Of a stretch of 64,000 nt of DNA, positions 1 through 11,508 are shown one piece after another; position 1 is the stretch's first letter; each line of letters begins with the position of its first letter. Under the pieces are notes generated by a model. It worked only from the letters and a program-made list of their open reading frames with translations, did no database searches and was not told the origin of the DNA. The DNA comes from Marasmius tenuissimus. Lineage: Eukaryota > Basidiomycota > Agaricomycetes > Agaricales > Marasmiaceae. The position numbers were made by a program, and so were the translations under genes. The stretch covers positions 49,075 through 113,074 of the forward strand of contig JAQOTA010000032.1 in NCBI GenBank assembly GCA_029532415.1, read 5' to 3'.

Positions 1-319
1 AGGATTCGTTCAAGTTGGCAGCCACAACTGACCCGAAAAACTGCGCGTTGAACATGGACGAAAGCAGGAAGAGTAATAAAATCTAGGTTGTGTGATTACG
101 CTTCTAAACAGTATGTCTAAACACGAGGAGATAGCGAGAAAAGTAACAAATTCGCAAAAAGTTCGAGAGACAGACAAGAGGTAATTTGCTAAGTAAGTAA
201 TAAGAGAAACGAGTCTTTCCAGATCAAGATGGGCGCTCCTATCGTTGGACTATCAGCACGTTCCAATCCATTTTGACACCACGAGGACTCACCACCGCTC
301 AATGTTCATTATTTGATCT

Positions 320-924
320 CTAAACATTCTCTTCGACTTCAGATCTCCGGCTCGGGACACCGTCAGATGAGGAAGGAAGCCTCTCAACATCATTTGTGTT
401 CGGAAGTTTCCTAATCTGGGCCTCCAGGTCGGTCGCCTGGACATTGAGAGTGATGGAATCGCGAGGAACGCGTTCCTCAAGGGACATCACTACCGCACGA
501 GCGACAACGCGAATAAAACGGATAAACGCCCATGGCCAGTAGAACGGCATTAAGGTAGAGTGTGGCTACACGATTCGTTTAGCCTCGTGTTGGATGTCAA
601 CATTTCAGGCCTGACCTGTACGGGATGTGGTATTATCGGGTCCAGGATTGGAACAGCAGAATGGTTGGCGCGCTCTTCATGGGCTGGGGCTTGAGGGGCA
701 GGTTCCCCGTTGTAGACAGACACAGTGCATCCGTGGTAGCTAGTTGAGTTTTCGTGAACGTGCTGGCATTGATAATGCCGGATCGAGGTAGCAGGCTGAA
801 AAGAACGCGTGTTCCCGTTGACTGTGTTGCTAAATGGACGCTCGTTCATATTGGTAGTTTGGCCAGTTGCGATGTTCTCGGCACTGGGTGGATTGTTCTG
901 TGTAGTAGATGTGCTGGACGACAT
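320..924 (-). CDS. Hypothetical protein, two exons, 184 aa
   Basis: I do not recognise this family. Exon 1 (924-616) starts at an ATG about 75 bp downstream of a TATA box. A 50-bp GT-AG intron (615-566) joins it in phase to exon 2 (565-320), giving 184 residues. The first ~100 residues are rich in Ser, Thr, Asn, Pro and His and include the segment CQHVHENSTSYHGCTVSVYN. Residues ~109-128 (PFYWPWAFIRFIRVVARAVV) are hydrophobic and basic and could form a membrane segment. The tail is polar and acidic. The TATA box, clean intron and continuous frame argue for a real gene, but no function can be inferred. Without the intron, exon 1 would stop at 550 after 124 residues. Confidence 0.5.
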
Positions 925-996
925 TGTGGTTTGTTGTGTGCACGACAAGAGAGAAAGAGGATCGGATTGAGGACTATGATCAAAATGGGCTCTGCT

Positions 997-1004
997 CTTA
1001 TATA
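997..1004 (-). promoter_or_regulatory. TATA box of the 320-924 gene
   Basis: Reading the minus strand the sequence is TATATAAG, about 73 bp upstream of the ATG at 924. This is a usual distance for a fungal core promoter and supports the chosen start. Confidence 0.5.
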
Positions 1005-1439
1005 GATCAACTTAGTTGCGTCGAAGGTAAGTGATCCTAAATGGTATGCCGGCATAAGCCCGGGGCCCGGTCTGCAGCACAAACCGTCCCTGCAGACCCG
1101 TATGGTATCTTGATTTTTGGGTCTGCAGCATCAATATCATCCTAACCCCTAACGACGTCAATGAATTGGCCGCTGGAAATCTAGGCTGATATGGATCGTT
1201 CCGAATCTCCATCCTTAAGATGCAGCGGCGATAGCTTTACTAGCAAAACAGCAACTACACCTTCGTTGGATTGAGAGTATGTGAGTCACTAAGCGTCCCA
1301 ACGTGAGAGGTAAGCCAGCCCATTCTGCGTCAACGATGGCTATAAGAACTCTTCGACGATTCAACGAGGAGAACACAGTTTCTACCCATTAAACCTCCTC
1401 TTTCCCCCTCTTTCTCAACCTACAATCTACAGTATCGTC

Positions 1440-2915
1440 ATGAATCCCTACGGACAAGCCGGATGGACCAGTCAGGGTTCTTCAAGCCAGTACCCTACTA
1501 TTTCTCCCTCGATTTACGGTGCCCTGCCATCCTCCGGAGGGGGATCGTCGTCATCGGACGACTACCTTCTTACCTTCCATTTTGCTTGCAATCCTACGAT
1601 CACGAACGCTGTCGTCACTGGGCCCAACAACAGGACTTACTTTCATATCATCGACAACCAGTGTTGTGCCGGTCAATGCCCAGTCAACGTCGGTCATGAC
1701 CTGGCCAAAAATGGGTTAAACCGGTCAATTGCGTAATTTGACTTGACCAGGTGATGACCAGGCTCTCGGCATTTTCCGAATCGCCAACGCGATGACCTTC
1801 TTGCCCGTGTTCCTCCCAGTCTCAACAGTTCACGAACAAAATGATTGTCGTATAGTACATGGTACATTGTAGCATCAATATCTCAGAAGAAATACATTAT
1901 CTGTAGCAGTCCCGACTCCCATAACCGCGGTTTCCACCTTCAAATTGACTGCCAATCAGTTTCCTCGTCCTCGTTATTGTTGTGAGCCTCAGTACTCACC
2001 CATTCTTGACGGGTTACATTCAAAATCAACCTAACATGATTTAGTTAACAATGTCGACGCACTCACACTGAACTCTTTGGATCACTCTGCCCAGTTGGAC
2101 GTCTACTGTGCGCAATCAAGGCGGAATCTCTTGATGTGCCATGGATAAGATAAAATTACATTGGGTTTGGCTATTAGCTCAAAATGAAACCAGTTGATTG
2201 CGACTATAGTACTGTACAAAATATCGAGGGGAGTGTACATACTACACTGGCTCGGCGGGAAGAGATCCGGTAATCACCGGCAAGGTTTACCGGTAGCTGG
2301 TCATGGTCGAGTCAAATTCAAAAGTTTGACTCCGGGTCAACGGGTCAACGTGGTCATTGACCGTGACCGCGGTAACCAGTCAATGACCGCACAACACTGT
2401 CGACAACAACCCTTCCACTGGATTCACTCTATTCCAGAACGGCAAAGGAAAGAGCGTTGCCATTATTGAATGGAGGCGATCTCCCGGAACGATTGTGGAA
2501 ATTAGGAATATTGTCGAGAAGCAGCCGGTGGCATCTTGGCTTTCGTTGTCACCTGATAAAACGTACGTGACTGATCCAATACTTAGAGGAACGGCTCGTT
2601 AACATGTATCGCTTCTTCTAGCTATCGCATCATGAAGGCCAGGAACATGACCCTCGCCTGGGTCCCAAGAAATGACTTTGTTGGGGTGAGTACTGTTCTT
2701 CTTTCCAAAGTCGCTACAGACGTCAACTGACTCCAACTTCATCTGTTTGTTAGCTTTTCTCCACCGGAACCTCTGCTGTAGAGTGTTACGCCAAGATTAT
2801 CCGCGGAGAGGGATATGTGACTCTTCAGATGACATCTAGAGCCGCTCAGCTTGGGTTGCTAGAGCCCTGTGTAGTTGCCGCGGTCCTACTTCAGTCCGGG
2901 CGGAAGATAGACTGA
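1440..2915 (+). pseudogene. DUF6593 gene copy disrupted by a hAT-like insertion
   Basis: This is the damaged twin of the intact gene at 59071-59797. The reading frame opens identically (MNPYGQAGWTSQ...) with a TATA-like GCTATAAGAA near 1339. A 741-bp element (1659-2399) interrupts exon 1 after codon 73 and brings an in-frame stop at 1734-1736, leaving 98 residues. The remainder of exon 1 (2408-2562), exon 2 and exon 3 (stop 2913-2915) are preserved with the same introns as the intact copy. An Arg-to-His change lies just before the insertion. A truncated product is possible, but it would lack most of the DUF6593 domain. Confidence 0.9.
1659..2399. mobile_element. Non-autonomous hAT-like element (741 bp)
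   Basis: The element is flanked by an 8-bp target duplication TCGACAAC (1651-1658 and 2400-2407). It begins and ends with inverted CAGTGTTGTGC (11 bp perfect), followed by imperfect subterminal GGTCA-type repeats on both sides. The uninterrupted copy at 59.28 kb has one TCGACAAC and no insert, so the borders are exact. An 8-bp duplication with CAG-type ends is the hallmark of the hAT superfamily. There is no transposase frame, so it would depend on an element elsewhere. Confidence 0.93.
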
Positions 2916-3205
2916 TAATAGGGCTTATGGAACTGCAAAGGCTTCTGCAAGCGTTCACCAGCGGCAAGAACCCACTACAATAGATTTTACACCTCAATTG
3001 TCATGGGCAACTAGCCCAGACAATTACTTCCCGATGTACTTGGACTTTCATATTACTTTACTGTGCCATTAATGAGGATGTTCTGTATTTATATACATGA
3101 CAATCGAAATCATAGATCCTGCTCCTCGCTCAACATTCATGTTATTATTCGGTCCAGGGTCGGCTTTATATGATATAGATTGCACCGCCTGCGCTTAACG
3201 CTACT

Positions 3206-3422
3206 CACTAGGAAAAAGATACCACGTTGGATGCGTTTTCAAAACTCGAAAATAGAATCAACAGTCTGAATATCTGATTTTGGGGATATTCAGGCAAAAT
3301 TCAAAATTTGTAATTGATTACGCCAACTTTTCGCTGCGTTTTCGCTATAGCAAGTATTTAGAATGTTTTTTGCATTTTCGGGTTGGGCAAAAGGCATATA
3401 ACGTGGTATTTTTTTCCTAGTG
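3206..3422. mobile_element. CACTA-type MITE (217 bp)
   Basis: The ends are inverted CACTAGGAAAAA followed by two mismatches or so and TACCACGTT, and a weaker inverted similarity continues to about 45 bp. The 3-bp target duplication ACT flanks it (3203-3205, 3423-3425). The sister block at ~60.09 kb reads straight through this point with a single ACT. A 5'-CACTA end with a 3-bp duplication is characteristic of the CACTA/EnSpm (CMC) superfamily. The interior is A/T-rich and non-coding. Confidence 0.92.
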
Positions 3423-3626
3423 ACTATCCTGAAACATCTTAGCCACTTGGGCAGCTTTGCGCGCTGAGGGCCTCAGTCCCTTTTGGCGCCTAATCCCCGA
3501 GGGTAGACAATTGAAACCGGAGGTGGGGATGGACCATTGCATACATTGTTGATATCTAGAGCTCTGACCGGTGGCCGGAGGCAGGGGTATCCCGTTATAT
3601 CGACTCAGGGTGGCAGAAGTCTCCAC

Positions 3627-3984
3627 TAGACCTAAAGCATGTCCCTACCTGATGATGGCAAGCTGACCGTACATCCTTGCCATCGTCACAGTCAGGTCAG
3701 TTACAGGCCTAACTGCGGAGGATGGCTCTTGATTGGCTGAAGACGCTAGGAAGTTTGCAACGCTCCGGGGTCCGGATAACTTTAATGCGAGGTGCCACAA
3801 GGTGTAACTGCCTCCTTCGCCTCGATTGTTCTTAAGCACAAGGGGAATGCTTTAAGTCGGAGGCCCGGGAGCTTTTGAAAATTTCCCCGAAATATTTTAG
3901 GTCGTTCTACGTACACTTTACGGTCGTGTGAGCCCATGAACCATTGTATACATACATCATCCAATAACCAAAGTAAGCCTTAGC
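3627..3984. other. Intergenic, nothing recognised
   Basis: I see no supported gene between the end of the duplicated block and the F-box relic. Small open frames here lack start context, splice logic or recognisable motifs. Confidence 0.5.
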
Positions 3985-4340
3985 CACCCCCAAAGCCTCC
4001 CCCTTTCGAAGATCGATGTAAGCCCTTAAGCCCCGGGGAAGTGTAGAGTTTGAAGCCATCTTCTCAGTCATTTACACAGATCTCTTCCTCACCGAGTCCG
4101 TCGCCCCCAATTGCTCACTCTCTGTCTCTTTTCCAGCCTTTTGGCCGAAAAGGATGGTGAGGTCACCAGCCAATAGCTCCCCTCTGGTTCGTGTGGTAGA
4201 AGGAACCTCCACGCTGGGAGACAGTACTAAAATCCTCTCAAATGCAGTTTGATAACAGGTTTTCCCTGGTCCTACTTCAATGATGAGATGTGATTGGAGA
4301 CTCTTTGGACGTGGGAACCGTGCCAGCGCTGGCTTTCAAT
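3985..4340 (-). pseudogene. Relic of the local F-box-like family
   Basis: The minus strand aligns by eye with the middle of the neighbouring family gene, around 5630-5950. Shared stretches include CTCACGCTAGGAGA-like and TGTGATTGGA segments and the part encoding the RFRV-type motif, in the same order. Numerous small indels destroy the frame, so it is a fragment, not a gene. It lies just beyond the 3' end of the related gene at 4803-6587. Confidence 0.6.
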
Positions 4341-4802
4341 GCGTTTCATATAGACCCAATATAGAAGTATCTCCGACGACGGTCAACTGGAATTTTTGTT
4401 GTGGGAACCGTTACCGTTTGGCATTGGGCAATATCATTATATGGCGGCGTAACGTAGGAACCTCCAAATTATACATATAGACTCGACGCCAATAGATTTA
4501 GAGCTTAAGCAATTACTTTCGTGATCTCAGTCTCTGCGGTCTTTCATACACGGATACTTCAATACGTTTCGATGATAGGAGGGCGTGCATTATCATCTCT
4601 CGGAGCCTTCATGTCCTCTCTGCCGGATCCAGATTACAGTCTCTCTCACAAACGACTCTGAATGACATTTGATTAACTCGATCGAGAATTACAAGAAATT
4701 GGACCCATGTCCGGCAGCGCTTGAGCCTAAAGGATTTCAAGACTTGATAGAGTCAAAAGAGAAGTGTAAGTACGTGTGCCCGCAAAGACCAAGCAACATA
4801 CG

Positions 4803-6587
4803 TTACTGATAGTAACTGTACCACTTTTGCCGCCCCTTGACGATCCCCACAGCAGATGTATCGTTCCTCAAATCATCTCTCTCATCCCTACACGCCCGTA
4901 CCCATCTGATATCCCCGTCTTTTAGTTTCGCTAGCCATGAAGTAGAGGATCCAGATGTAACTTGTTGTCTTGGCTCTCCGATGTAGAGTTCCATCACTTC
5001 GAGTCGTGGGTTCAGCACAACTTGCCATACCTCCCTCACGAAATCGTCATCGACTTTGGTGTATATCTCGTCGAAATCTGCTGGTCTGCTGTCTAGCGGT
5101 GGTATCTGCCCACCCGTTCGAAAAGAGGTCTCGTAGCGCATCCCGGTGTCGTAGTGGATTGTAATTCTGTAGAGGGACGGAAAGGTGGATAGGATTGTAT
5201 ATGTTTGTATTTCGTTCGCTTGGGGTACTCGTGTTCGGTTGAGGTCGAATTCGAGGTGCTCGAGGTGGGGCGCTTTGGTACGGATGAGTGTGAGGTCATC
5301 GAGGGTGAGAATGGGTCGATGACCACCTCGTCTATGTTCCGGTTGGTGAAGGGAAAGTGAGCATAAGCTACTTCCGTGCTCTTCGAGGATGAAGGTGAGA
5401 TCGATGTAACCGTGATACTCGATAACAGAGAGGGATTCTAGCGGAGAAAGGGACGAGAAGAACTTCTTTAATGTCGCTTGGAACTCCTCTTTGGACCATC
5501 TCGATAGACAGAATCATAATCAATCTTGAACGATAGGTGCTTCAACCCAGTGAAGGTTCCGTCATCAATTGAATATTCCATCCATCGTCCGTTGTAAACC
5601 CTTGTCACATCCAAACTCTCCACCTTCCGGAGATCAATGAAACCGCCCCAGCGTCGGAGCAGCGCGGGACTTATAGCCATCCACTTGATCTTCCTCACGC
5701 AACTCTTCTTCACCGGGTTCGTCACACGAAACTGCTCGCTCTCCGTTTCCTCTTCAGCTTTCTCCTCCCGGCGAGTGGTAGGATTGTGCGCATACGTCCC
5801 AGTAGTTCGGCTGGTATAGGAAATCTCCTCCACGCTAGGAGACAATGCCAGCAATCTCTCAAATGCAATGTGGCACCAGTTTAACCTTGGGCCTACTTCG
5901 GTCATGAAATGTGATTGGATGCTTTTCAAACAAGGGGACCGTGCCAATGCCTCTCCGTAGGGATCTTCGACGGGTACATCAGAGCGGTGGCGAGCCCAAT
6001 TTCTGACGTGGAGCCGACAAGTTGGGTGGTAGGTTTCGATCGCTTGAAGGAGGGGTATAGGGACTCGTTCGGTACAGTCGAAGATGAATTCTTGGAGATT
6101 GGCTATGTGGGATAGAAACTCGAAGAGAGAGTCCCATCTGACTTGGATGCGCTCGGAGGAGGAGGACCCACTGGAATACGGCACACAACTCGAGTGAACG
6201 GTGACCTTCCTAATTCCGTTCCAAATGGGGGACTCAGGGGGTATTTGGAGTAATGAATCGAGGATTTGGTGAGTTCGGGTGTACGGTGCAACTTGAACAT
6301 AATCTGTTTCCGGCTGCTGAGAATCGTGAGATTGGTAGCCATTCCGAAGACTGGGGGCACCTCGTTCTTGGCCAAAGTCGAATGTTAACTCTTGGTATAC
6401 GAGTGGTTGAGCAGCCTCCGATATAAATTTGTTGACTATCAAAAGCGAAAAGATCGTATGTCGCGACGAATCATGGATCTGGGAATGAAGCTGAGAGTTG
6501 TACTGGTAACACAAAGATTCAGGAGCTTACCAGTTGGAACACTTCCGCTAGAAGTTCTGCACTGAGATTATTGAGAGTGATTGTCAT
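4803..6587 (-). pseudogene. F-box-like family member a, one frameshift
   Basis: Exon 1 (6587-6531, 19 codons) encodes an F-box-like start with LSAELLAEVF. A 52-bp intron follows, then exon 2 from 6478 with IHDSSRHTIFSLL. The next ~330 residues match the intact paralogue at 16675-18359 (FDCTERVPI, EALARSPCLKS, FERLLALSPSVEEI). The frame then breaks near 5495, where one base is missing relative to paralogues, and a stop follows at 5468. In the next frame the family resumes without interruption (LESLSVIEYHGYIDL, LTLDDLTLIR, LNRTR) to a stop at 4803. All exon-intron structure is otherwise normal, so this is either a recent pseudogene or an assembly error. The family has leucine-rich, F-box-protein-like architecture; its partner is unknown. 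Confidence 0.8.
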
Positions 6588-7418
6588 GATAGAACAGGTC
6601 AAGGAGGATAATGTCTCTATTCGAGCGCCTGATCGATATATAACTCGAGAGGCAGGGCAGTGCACATGGAGATTGTGCACCGCTGCCGTCCTGTGATTAA
6701 CGAGTCACTAATTTAAATTTGGAGTTGGACCGAGCGACCCGGTGACGCATTTGATACTTATGAAAAGCTTGATGTGTATTCAAAGCAACGCGTTGACCTT
6801 GAGACGCCAGTACGACACGAAACGCAGTGTGTGAGAATCAAAGACGCAGCGTGGAATCTAAGTCACCTACGGGTGATAAATTACTGTAGTATTGAACTCC
6901 TCATACCTCTCCGGAGGCCTTCGGCTTGTGTAATCCGAAGGAACCAGTGAACCAACCTCGAGAATCACCGGGCGTATGGACGTTGCTACATATCATAACG
7001 CAGGCGAACCCTGAATCTGAAACGGCGTGAGCAGTAACTGGTGAGTGTCAGTACTTTACGAGGGAATTTGACTGGCAGGGTAGAGTGAGAACTTCTCTAT
7101 AGCAGTTGACTTTAGAGAGAATCGGAGTGTGCTGAGATCGAGAGGTCGCAGCTTGGGCGAGCGACAAGCGCGGATAATGGTAGCGAACTGTTTGCCCGGC
7201 CCTTGGGCCTTGGACTTATCGGGGTCGTGGGAAGGCTATCACCGAAAAGGTCCGAAGTCCGAAGGATCCCGGGCCCATGATCTGCAAGTTGATCGTAAAT
7301 CAAGAATGCGGCACGACCTGCTTTTGCGGGTCTTGGGCGCCCAAATACTTAAACCTTGACAGATAGTCTACATTTCAGTGAGTGAGTAGCGTTTATAATT
7401 CATCTTATTCGTTTTTGA
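6588..7418. other. Intergenic, nothing recognised
   Basis: The stretch separates two family members on the same strand. A TATA-like GATATATAAC lies at 6632-6641, about 45 bp upstream of the ATG at 6587. No other gene or repeat was seen. Confidence 0.4.
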
Positions 7419-9103
7419 TTACGATAGAGTTTGCGATCGTTCGACAACCTTTAGAGCAGATACATCATCCTTCAAATCATCCCTCTCATTTCGACACACG
7501 CGGACCCAGTTTTTGGTATACTCCTCCCTCGTCCTCCACTTGGGGGGAGCCATGCCTCCACTTCCCCGATATCGTTCTCCAATATATAATGCCAGCTCTT
7601 CGAGGTTCGAACTGCACACGGCTTCCCACACCTCCCTCGCAAAATATTCGTCGATTTTGGTGTAAATCCCATTGAATTCCGTATCTTTGGGTGGTAGTAC
7701 AATGTGTCGCGTACTGGGGTCTTCGGTGTGGGCGTATAGGAGCTGTGAGCCTCCGAAGGACTCATGGTGTATCCCAAGATCGTAGTGGATTGTAATCCTA
7801 CGGAGCAACGGGATGGAGGATATGATTTTGTATACTTGCTCTTCATTCTCCTGCGGCTCTCGCGTTCGGTTGAGATCAAACTCGAGGTACTCGAGGTGAG
7901 GGACCTCAGAGCGAATTAGATCGAGGTCATCTAGAGTGAGGATAGGTCGAGGCCCTTGCGTACTTTCAATCTGGTGAAGTGACAGTGAACGCAAGCTACC
8001 TCCATGATAGAGAACAATGTGGGAGAGGCTGATATAACCGTGGTAATTGACAATGGAGATGGACTCCAGAGGAGACTGGGAGGATAGGAACTTTTCCAGT
8101 ATCGATCTGAACTCGTCCTGTGAACCGTCTCGACCATGTCGGTGGGCCACTTTGAACGTCAAGTGTTTCAACCCATCAAATGTTCTGTTGTCCGTCGCCC
8201 AATCCATCCACCTCGTATTAGAAACTTTGGCTAATTCCAACACCTTGACCTTCTGTAGATCAATGAAAGATTCCCAACGTTGGAGGAGGACGGGGTGCAG
8301 AGATTCCCACTTGATCCTCCTAACATTAGTTTTCCTCACCGGTCGAGCCACACGAAAACGCTCGCGCTCCTTTGCCTCCTCCGCGTACTGCTCTTGGGTT
8401 ATAGCATATCGCAAGCGACAGACCTACTGCTATAGGCGATGTCCTCCAGGTTCGGTGATAACGCCAAAATCCGCTCGAACGCATCGTTGTAGAAGGGCGT
8501 ATCCGGTCTTCTATAATTAAGGTGCGCTTGTATGCTTCTTAAGCAAGGCGACCGTGCCAATGCCTCCTCGTATGGGTCTCCGAACCGAGCAGTAAGATGA
8601 AGGCGAGTCCAATTTCTGACATGTAGGCGGCAATACGGGTGGTTGGCCTCGAGGGCGTCGAGGAGAATGATGGGGGTCCGCTCGGTGCAGTCAAAGATAA
8701 GCTCCCAGAGGTTTATTATGCGGGATAATAATTGGATGAAACTGCCCCATCTCTCCTGGACAGTCTCTTCCGGGGAAGGTGTGAAGCCAGGCAGGGCGTA
8801 AGTGGGTATCAATCTACCATCCATATCTTCGCCTAGCCATCGTGCGGATGTCGAGGATACAGTGATCTTCCTAACACTCTTCCAAATCGCAGACTTGGAT
8901 GGTAGTTGGAGCAACAACCTAAGCTTTTGGATGCTCTGACTATACGGTTCAAGATCGGAGTCCGGGATGTCTGGATGTGGGACAAAGGAAAATTGGGTAA
9001 AATCAAATGTCAACTCTCGGTATATGAATGGTAGTGCAGCCTCTGAGATGGGTTTGCTGACTCGCAAAAGCGAAAAGATCGAGTGTCGTGAGGAATCGTG
9101 GAC
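7419..9103 (-). pseudogene. F-box-like family member b, 5' exon lost and frameshifted
   Basis: The homology starts at 9103 with VHDSSRHSIFSLLRV directly after a splice acceptor, matching exon 2 of the family. No F-box exon with an LSAELL-type motif is visible within ~150 bp upstream. The frame runs to 8399 (FDCTERTPIILL, EEALARSPCLRS, FERILALSPNLEDI), then shifts; the rest (RFRVARPVRKT to CRNERDDLKDDVSALKVV) is open from 8414 down to the stop at 7419. The only GT-AG option across the shift is 33 bp, too short for this genome. Missing 5' exon plus a frameshift make this a pseudogene. Confidence 0.8.
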
Positions 9104-9577
9104 CTGAATCCCGAGTGAATGATTACATCAATGGGATGGTCGAGAGGGACAAGGAGGTCGAGAGAGCGGCTTGGGTGGCGATGGTGTTTGAATAATTTGG
9201 GTCAGGCGGTGTTCATCATGATCTTGGTCCACCTATTCCCACCAACCCAATATCATTGACTCATCATGCGGACCAGGTCGCTAGTTCGCTATCCCGGGCA
9301 ACTAGTACGAGACTCGTTTGAAAAGGCTACGGTATATAAGTCAAGATATAAGGATAGCATTACGCATCTAACTGTGCTTTTTGGTCTACCGCTGAACTCG
9401 AATTTCCTCAAGTGGTTGGTGTTGACCATGATTTCTATTACTGGAAGGACTGTTCTATATTTACAAAGTTAACCACAGCGCCTTTGAGGGACGGTATCAA
9501 AGTACTACATAATCTAAACTTGAACGAGCGTTGTCAATAATGTGCGCAATTAGGTGATAATTGATGTATGTAGCAGC
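9104..9577. other. Intergenic, nothing recognised
   Basis: This stretch lies between the 5' end of the damaged family member and the 3' end of the P450 gene. It holds no recognisable gene. Confidence 0.4.
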
Positions 9578-11508
9578 TTATTCTTTAGCCAGGATCTCAG
9601 CGACCTTGTTGTCACGAGGGATCATTTTGATACGGAAGGGGACGGGGGAACGACCAGAGAGACCATCGTATTCCTTTAAATCGATGGGTTCTTCGGGGAT
9701 AGATTGGAGATTGAAGGCCCAGATGAGACGGGCAACGACAAGGAAGATTTCACGTTCAGCGACCCACATCCCGGGGCAGATACGACGACTATCGAGAGGA
9801 AGAGCGTTAATGAGAATAAAACCAGCGAGGACGCGAGACCAACTTACCCAACACCGAACATCCAGTGATCACGCTCGTACGGGTTGGCAAGGTTAGCAGA
9901 CTCAGAAGCAAGGGTGGAGTCGTTGAGGTATCTGTCGGGGTTGAACTTGAACGGCTCTGGGTGCCTGGCCGGGTCGTGGTGCATCGTGTAAGTGTTCAAG
10001 ACAACCACAGTGTCCTTCGGGATGAATTGTCCGCGGTAGGTGAAGTCGGCAGAGTTGACGTGGGGAGTTCCGAGCCAGAACGGGTTGTGGCAACGTTCGA
10101 CTTCCTTGATGATGGCGTGAACGAAGGGGAGGTTCTTCTCATCTTCAATAGTTGGGAGACGGTCACGGCCAACGACTCGGTCGACTTCCTCCTGTGCCTT
10201 CTTCTGGATCTCAGGGTAGGACGGGATGAGAGCAGAGAACCATTGCATGATAGATGCGGTCTGAGAAACCAATCAGGACTGAAGATGGCGAAAATTGCAT
10301 GATAAATACTCACTGTCTCAACACCACCAATCATGAAAGCAGAGACCATAATAGCCATATCGAGGTGATCGAGCTCTTCCTCCTCCTTGACTTCAATGAG
10401 GTGCTTGACCAAGCAGTCCGGAACCTTCTCTCCAGCCTTCATGCGCTTCTCCATATCGAGGATCATTCCACCGTACGTCTCGACGAGATCCTTGTTGAGC
10501 TGTTCGCCACGCTTGATCATGTAGTTCCAGTCACCGAGTTTCTGGAGGGCAGGGACGAAATCGGTCAAGTTGGAGACTGGGCCGGTGCAGTTCATGAATT
10601 CTCGGGAGAGCTTGAGGGCCTTGGCGACGAGAGGGTCGTCAATATTCTCGGTACGCATGCCGAATCCAACAGTCAGCATGTTGTTAAGACTGCATCGTCC
10701 AGCGTGAGGCTCTGCAGAGCTTGATAAGACAATAATCATTGACAACGCGAAGCTAATACTCACGAGGGTTGATAGCGAGGGTACCGTTGCCACCGTGAGC
10801 GAGGAGATCCTTGACGAGGATGGTGGCTTCGTAGTCAAGAACATGAGTGTAGCCATCAACGGCACGAGCGACGAGAGAAGTGGAGGCAATACGACGATGC
10901 TTCCTCCACCGATCGTTGTAGGGCTAATGAGATATAATGTCAACGATACGTTCTTGTATGACGAAGCGAATAGAGTTCCGACTCACGGTAGCAGTGATAC
11001 CACGACCAACGAAGATCTTCTTTGATTTCAAGAACATCTCCTTTCTGGAAGAGAAGACGGCACCATTGGTCACCATAAGATCCTAGGCATTTCGATGTAA
11101 GCACCCCAGCCTTTCGTCTCCCAGAACGAATCTCGGACTCACTTTGACGATCTGAGGATCTGAAATCATAAGAAAGAGCTGGTTTCCGAGCCAAACGGAG
11201 TACATAGGGCCGTAGCGCTTGGCCCAGTGATCCAAAGTGAGTTCGGGGAAGTGAGTAAGGAACGGGTGAGACCCTATGGTTAGAAATATACATCAGTCTC
11301 CAGCAATTAGGACAGGAGTGCCAATTTTCGACGCACCAACGATGGGAAGACCAACTGGTCCCGGAGGAATGCCGTTTCCAGCGGCATCCTGGAGTCTTCC
11401 ACCGAAGAGATATTCTTTCAAGGTTTTGAAGTACACGAACACCGATGCGAGTACTGAAGCTACGACGACGGTCTGGAGAGAACCGAAGATTTGGAAGATT
11501 TCGGACAT
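9578..11508 (-). CDS. Cytochrome P450 monooxygenase, 526 aa
   Basis: Seven exons (11508-11337, 11273-11143, 11082-10987, 10923-10764, 10711-10314, 10260-9848, 9788-9578) join in phase to 526 residues, normal for a microsomal P450. An N-terminal hydrophobic anchor (VVVASVLASVFVYF) is followed by the proline hinge PPGPVGLPIVG. Helix C has WRKHRR, the I-helix oxygen-binding region is MIGGVETTAS, the ExxR pair is EVER, the PERF-like motif is FNPDRY, and the heme loop is FGVGRRICPG with the ligand Cys. All catalytic landmarks are intact. It should sit in the endoplasmic reticulum membrane and need a P450 reductase; the substrate cannot be deduced. The start ATG at 11508 has a good context (CACCATGTC). 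Confidence 0.95.

Larger units (their letters stand above)
1151..3626 (+). repeat. Segmental duplication, copy 1 (carries two insertions)
   Basis: The block is a direct repeat of 58782-60288. After removing the 741-bp and 217-bp elements and one copy of each target duplication (8 and 3 bp), it is 1507 bp long, exactly the length of the other copy. The first ~1.25 kb differs at only about eight positions that I could count. The last ~200 bp are clearly more diverged (roughly 15% by eye). Sequence outside both borders is unrelated. It contains the DUF6593 gene and its promoter. Confidence 0.95.

Noticed and set aside
2194..2469. 91-codon open frame across the right end of the hAT-like element
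   Set aside because: It spans the element border and the target gene in a frame different from DUF6593; it is a chance frame, not a transposase.
3417..3626. Conserved ~69-89 codon minus-strand frame in both copies of the duplication
   Set aside because: The frame is open in both copies but differs at many residues, has no start context or motif, and in copy 1 runs into the MITE; duplication alone explains it.
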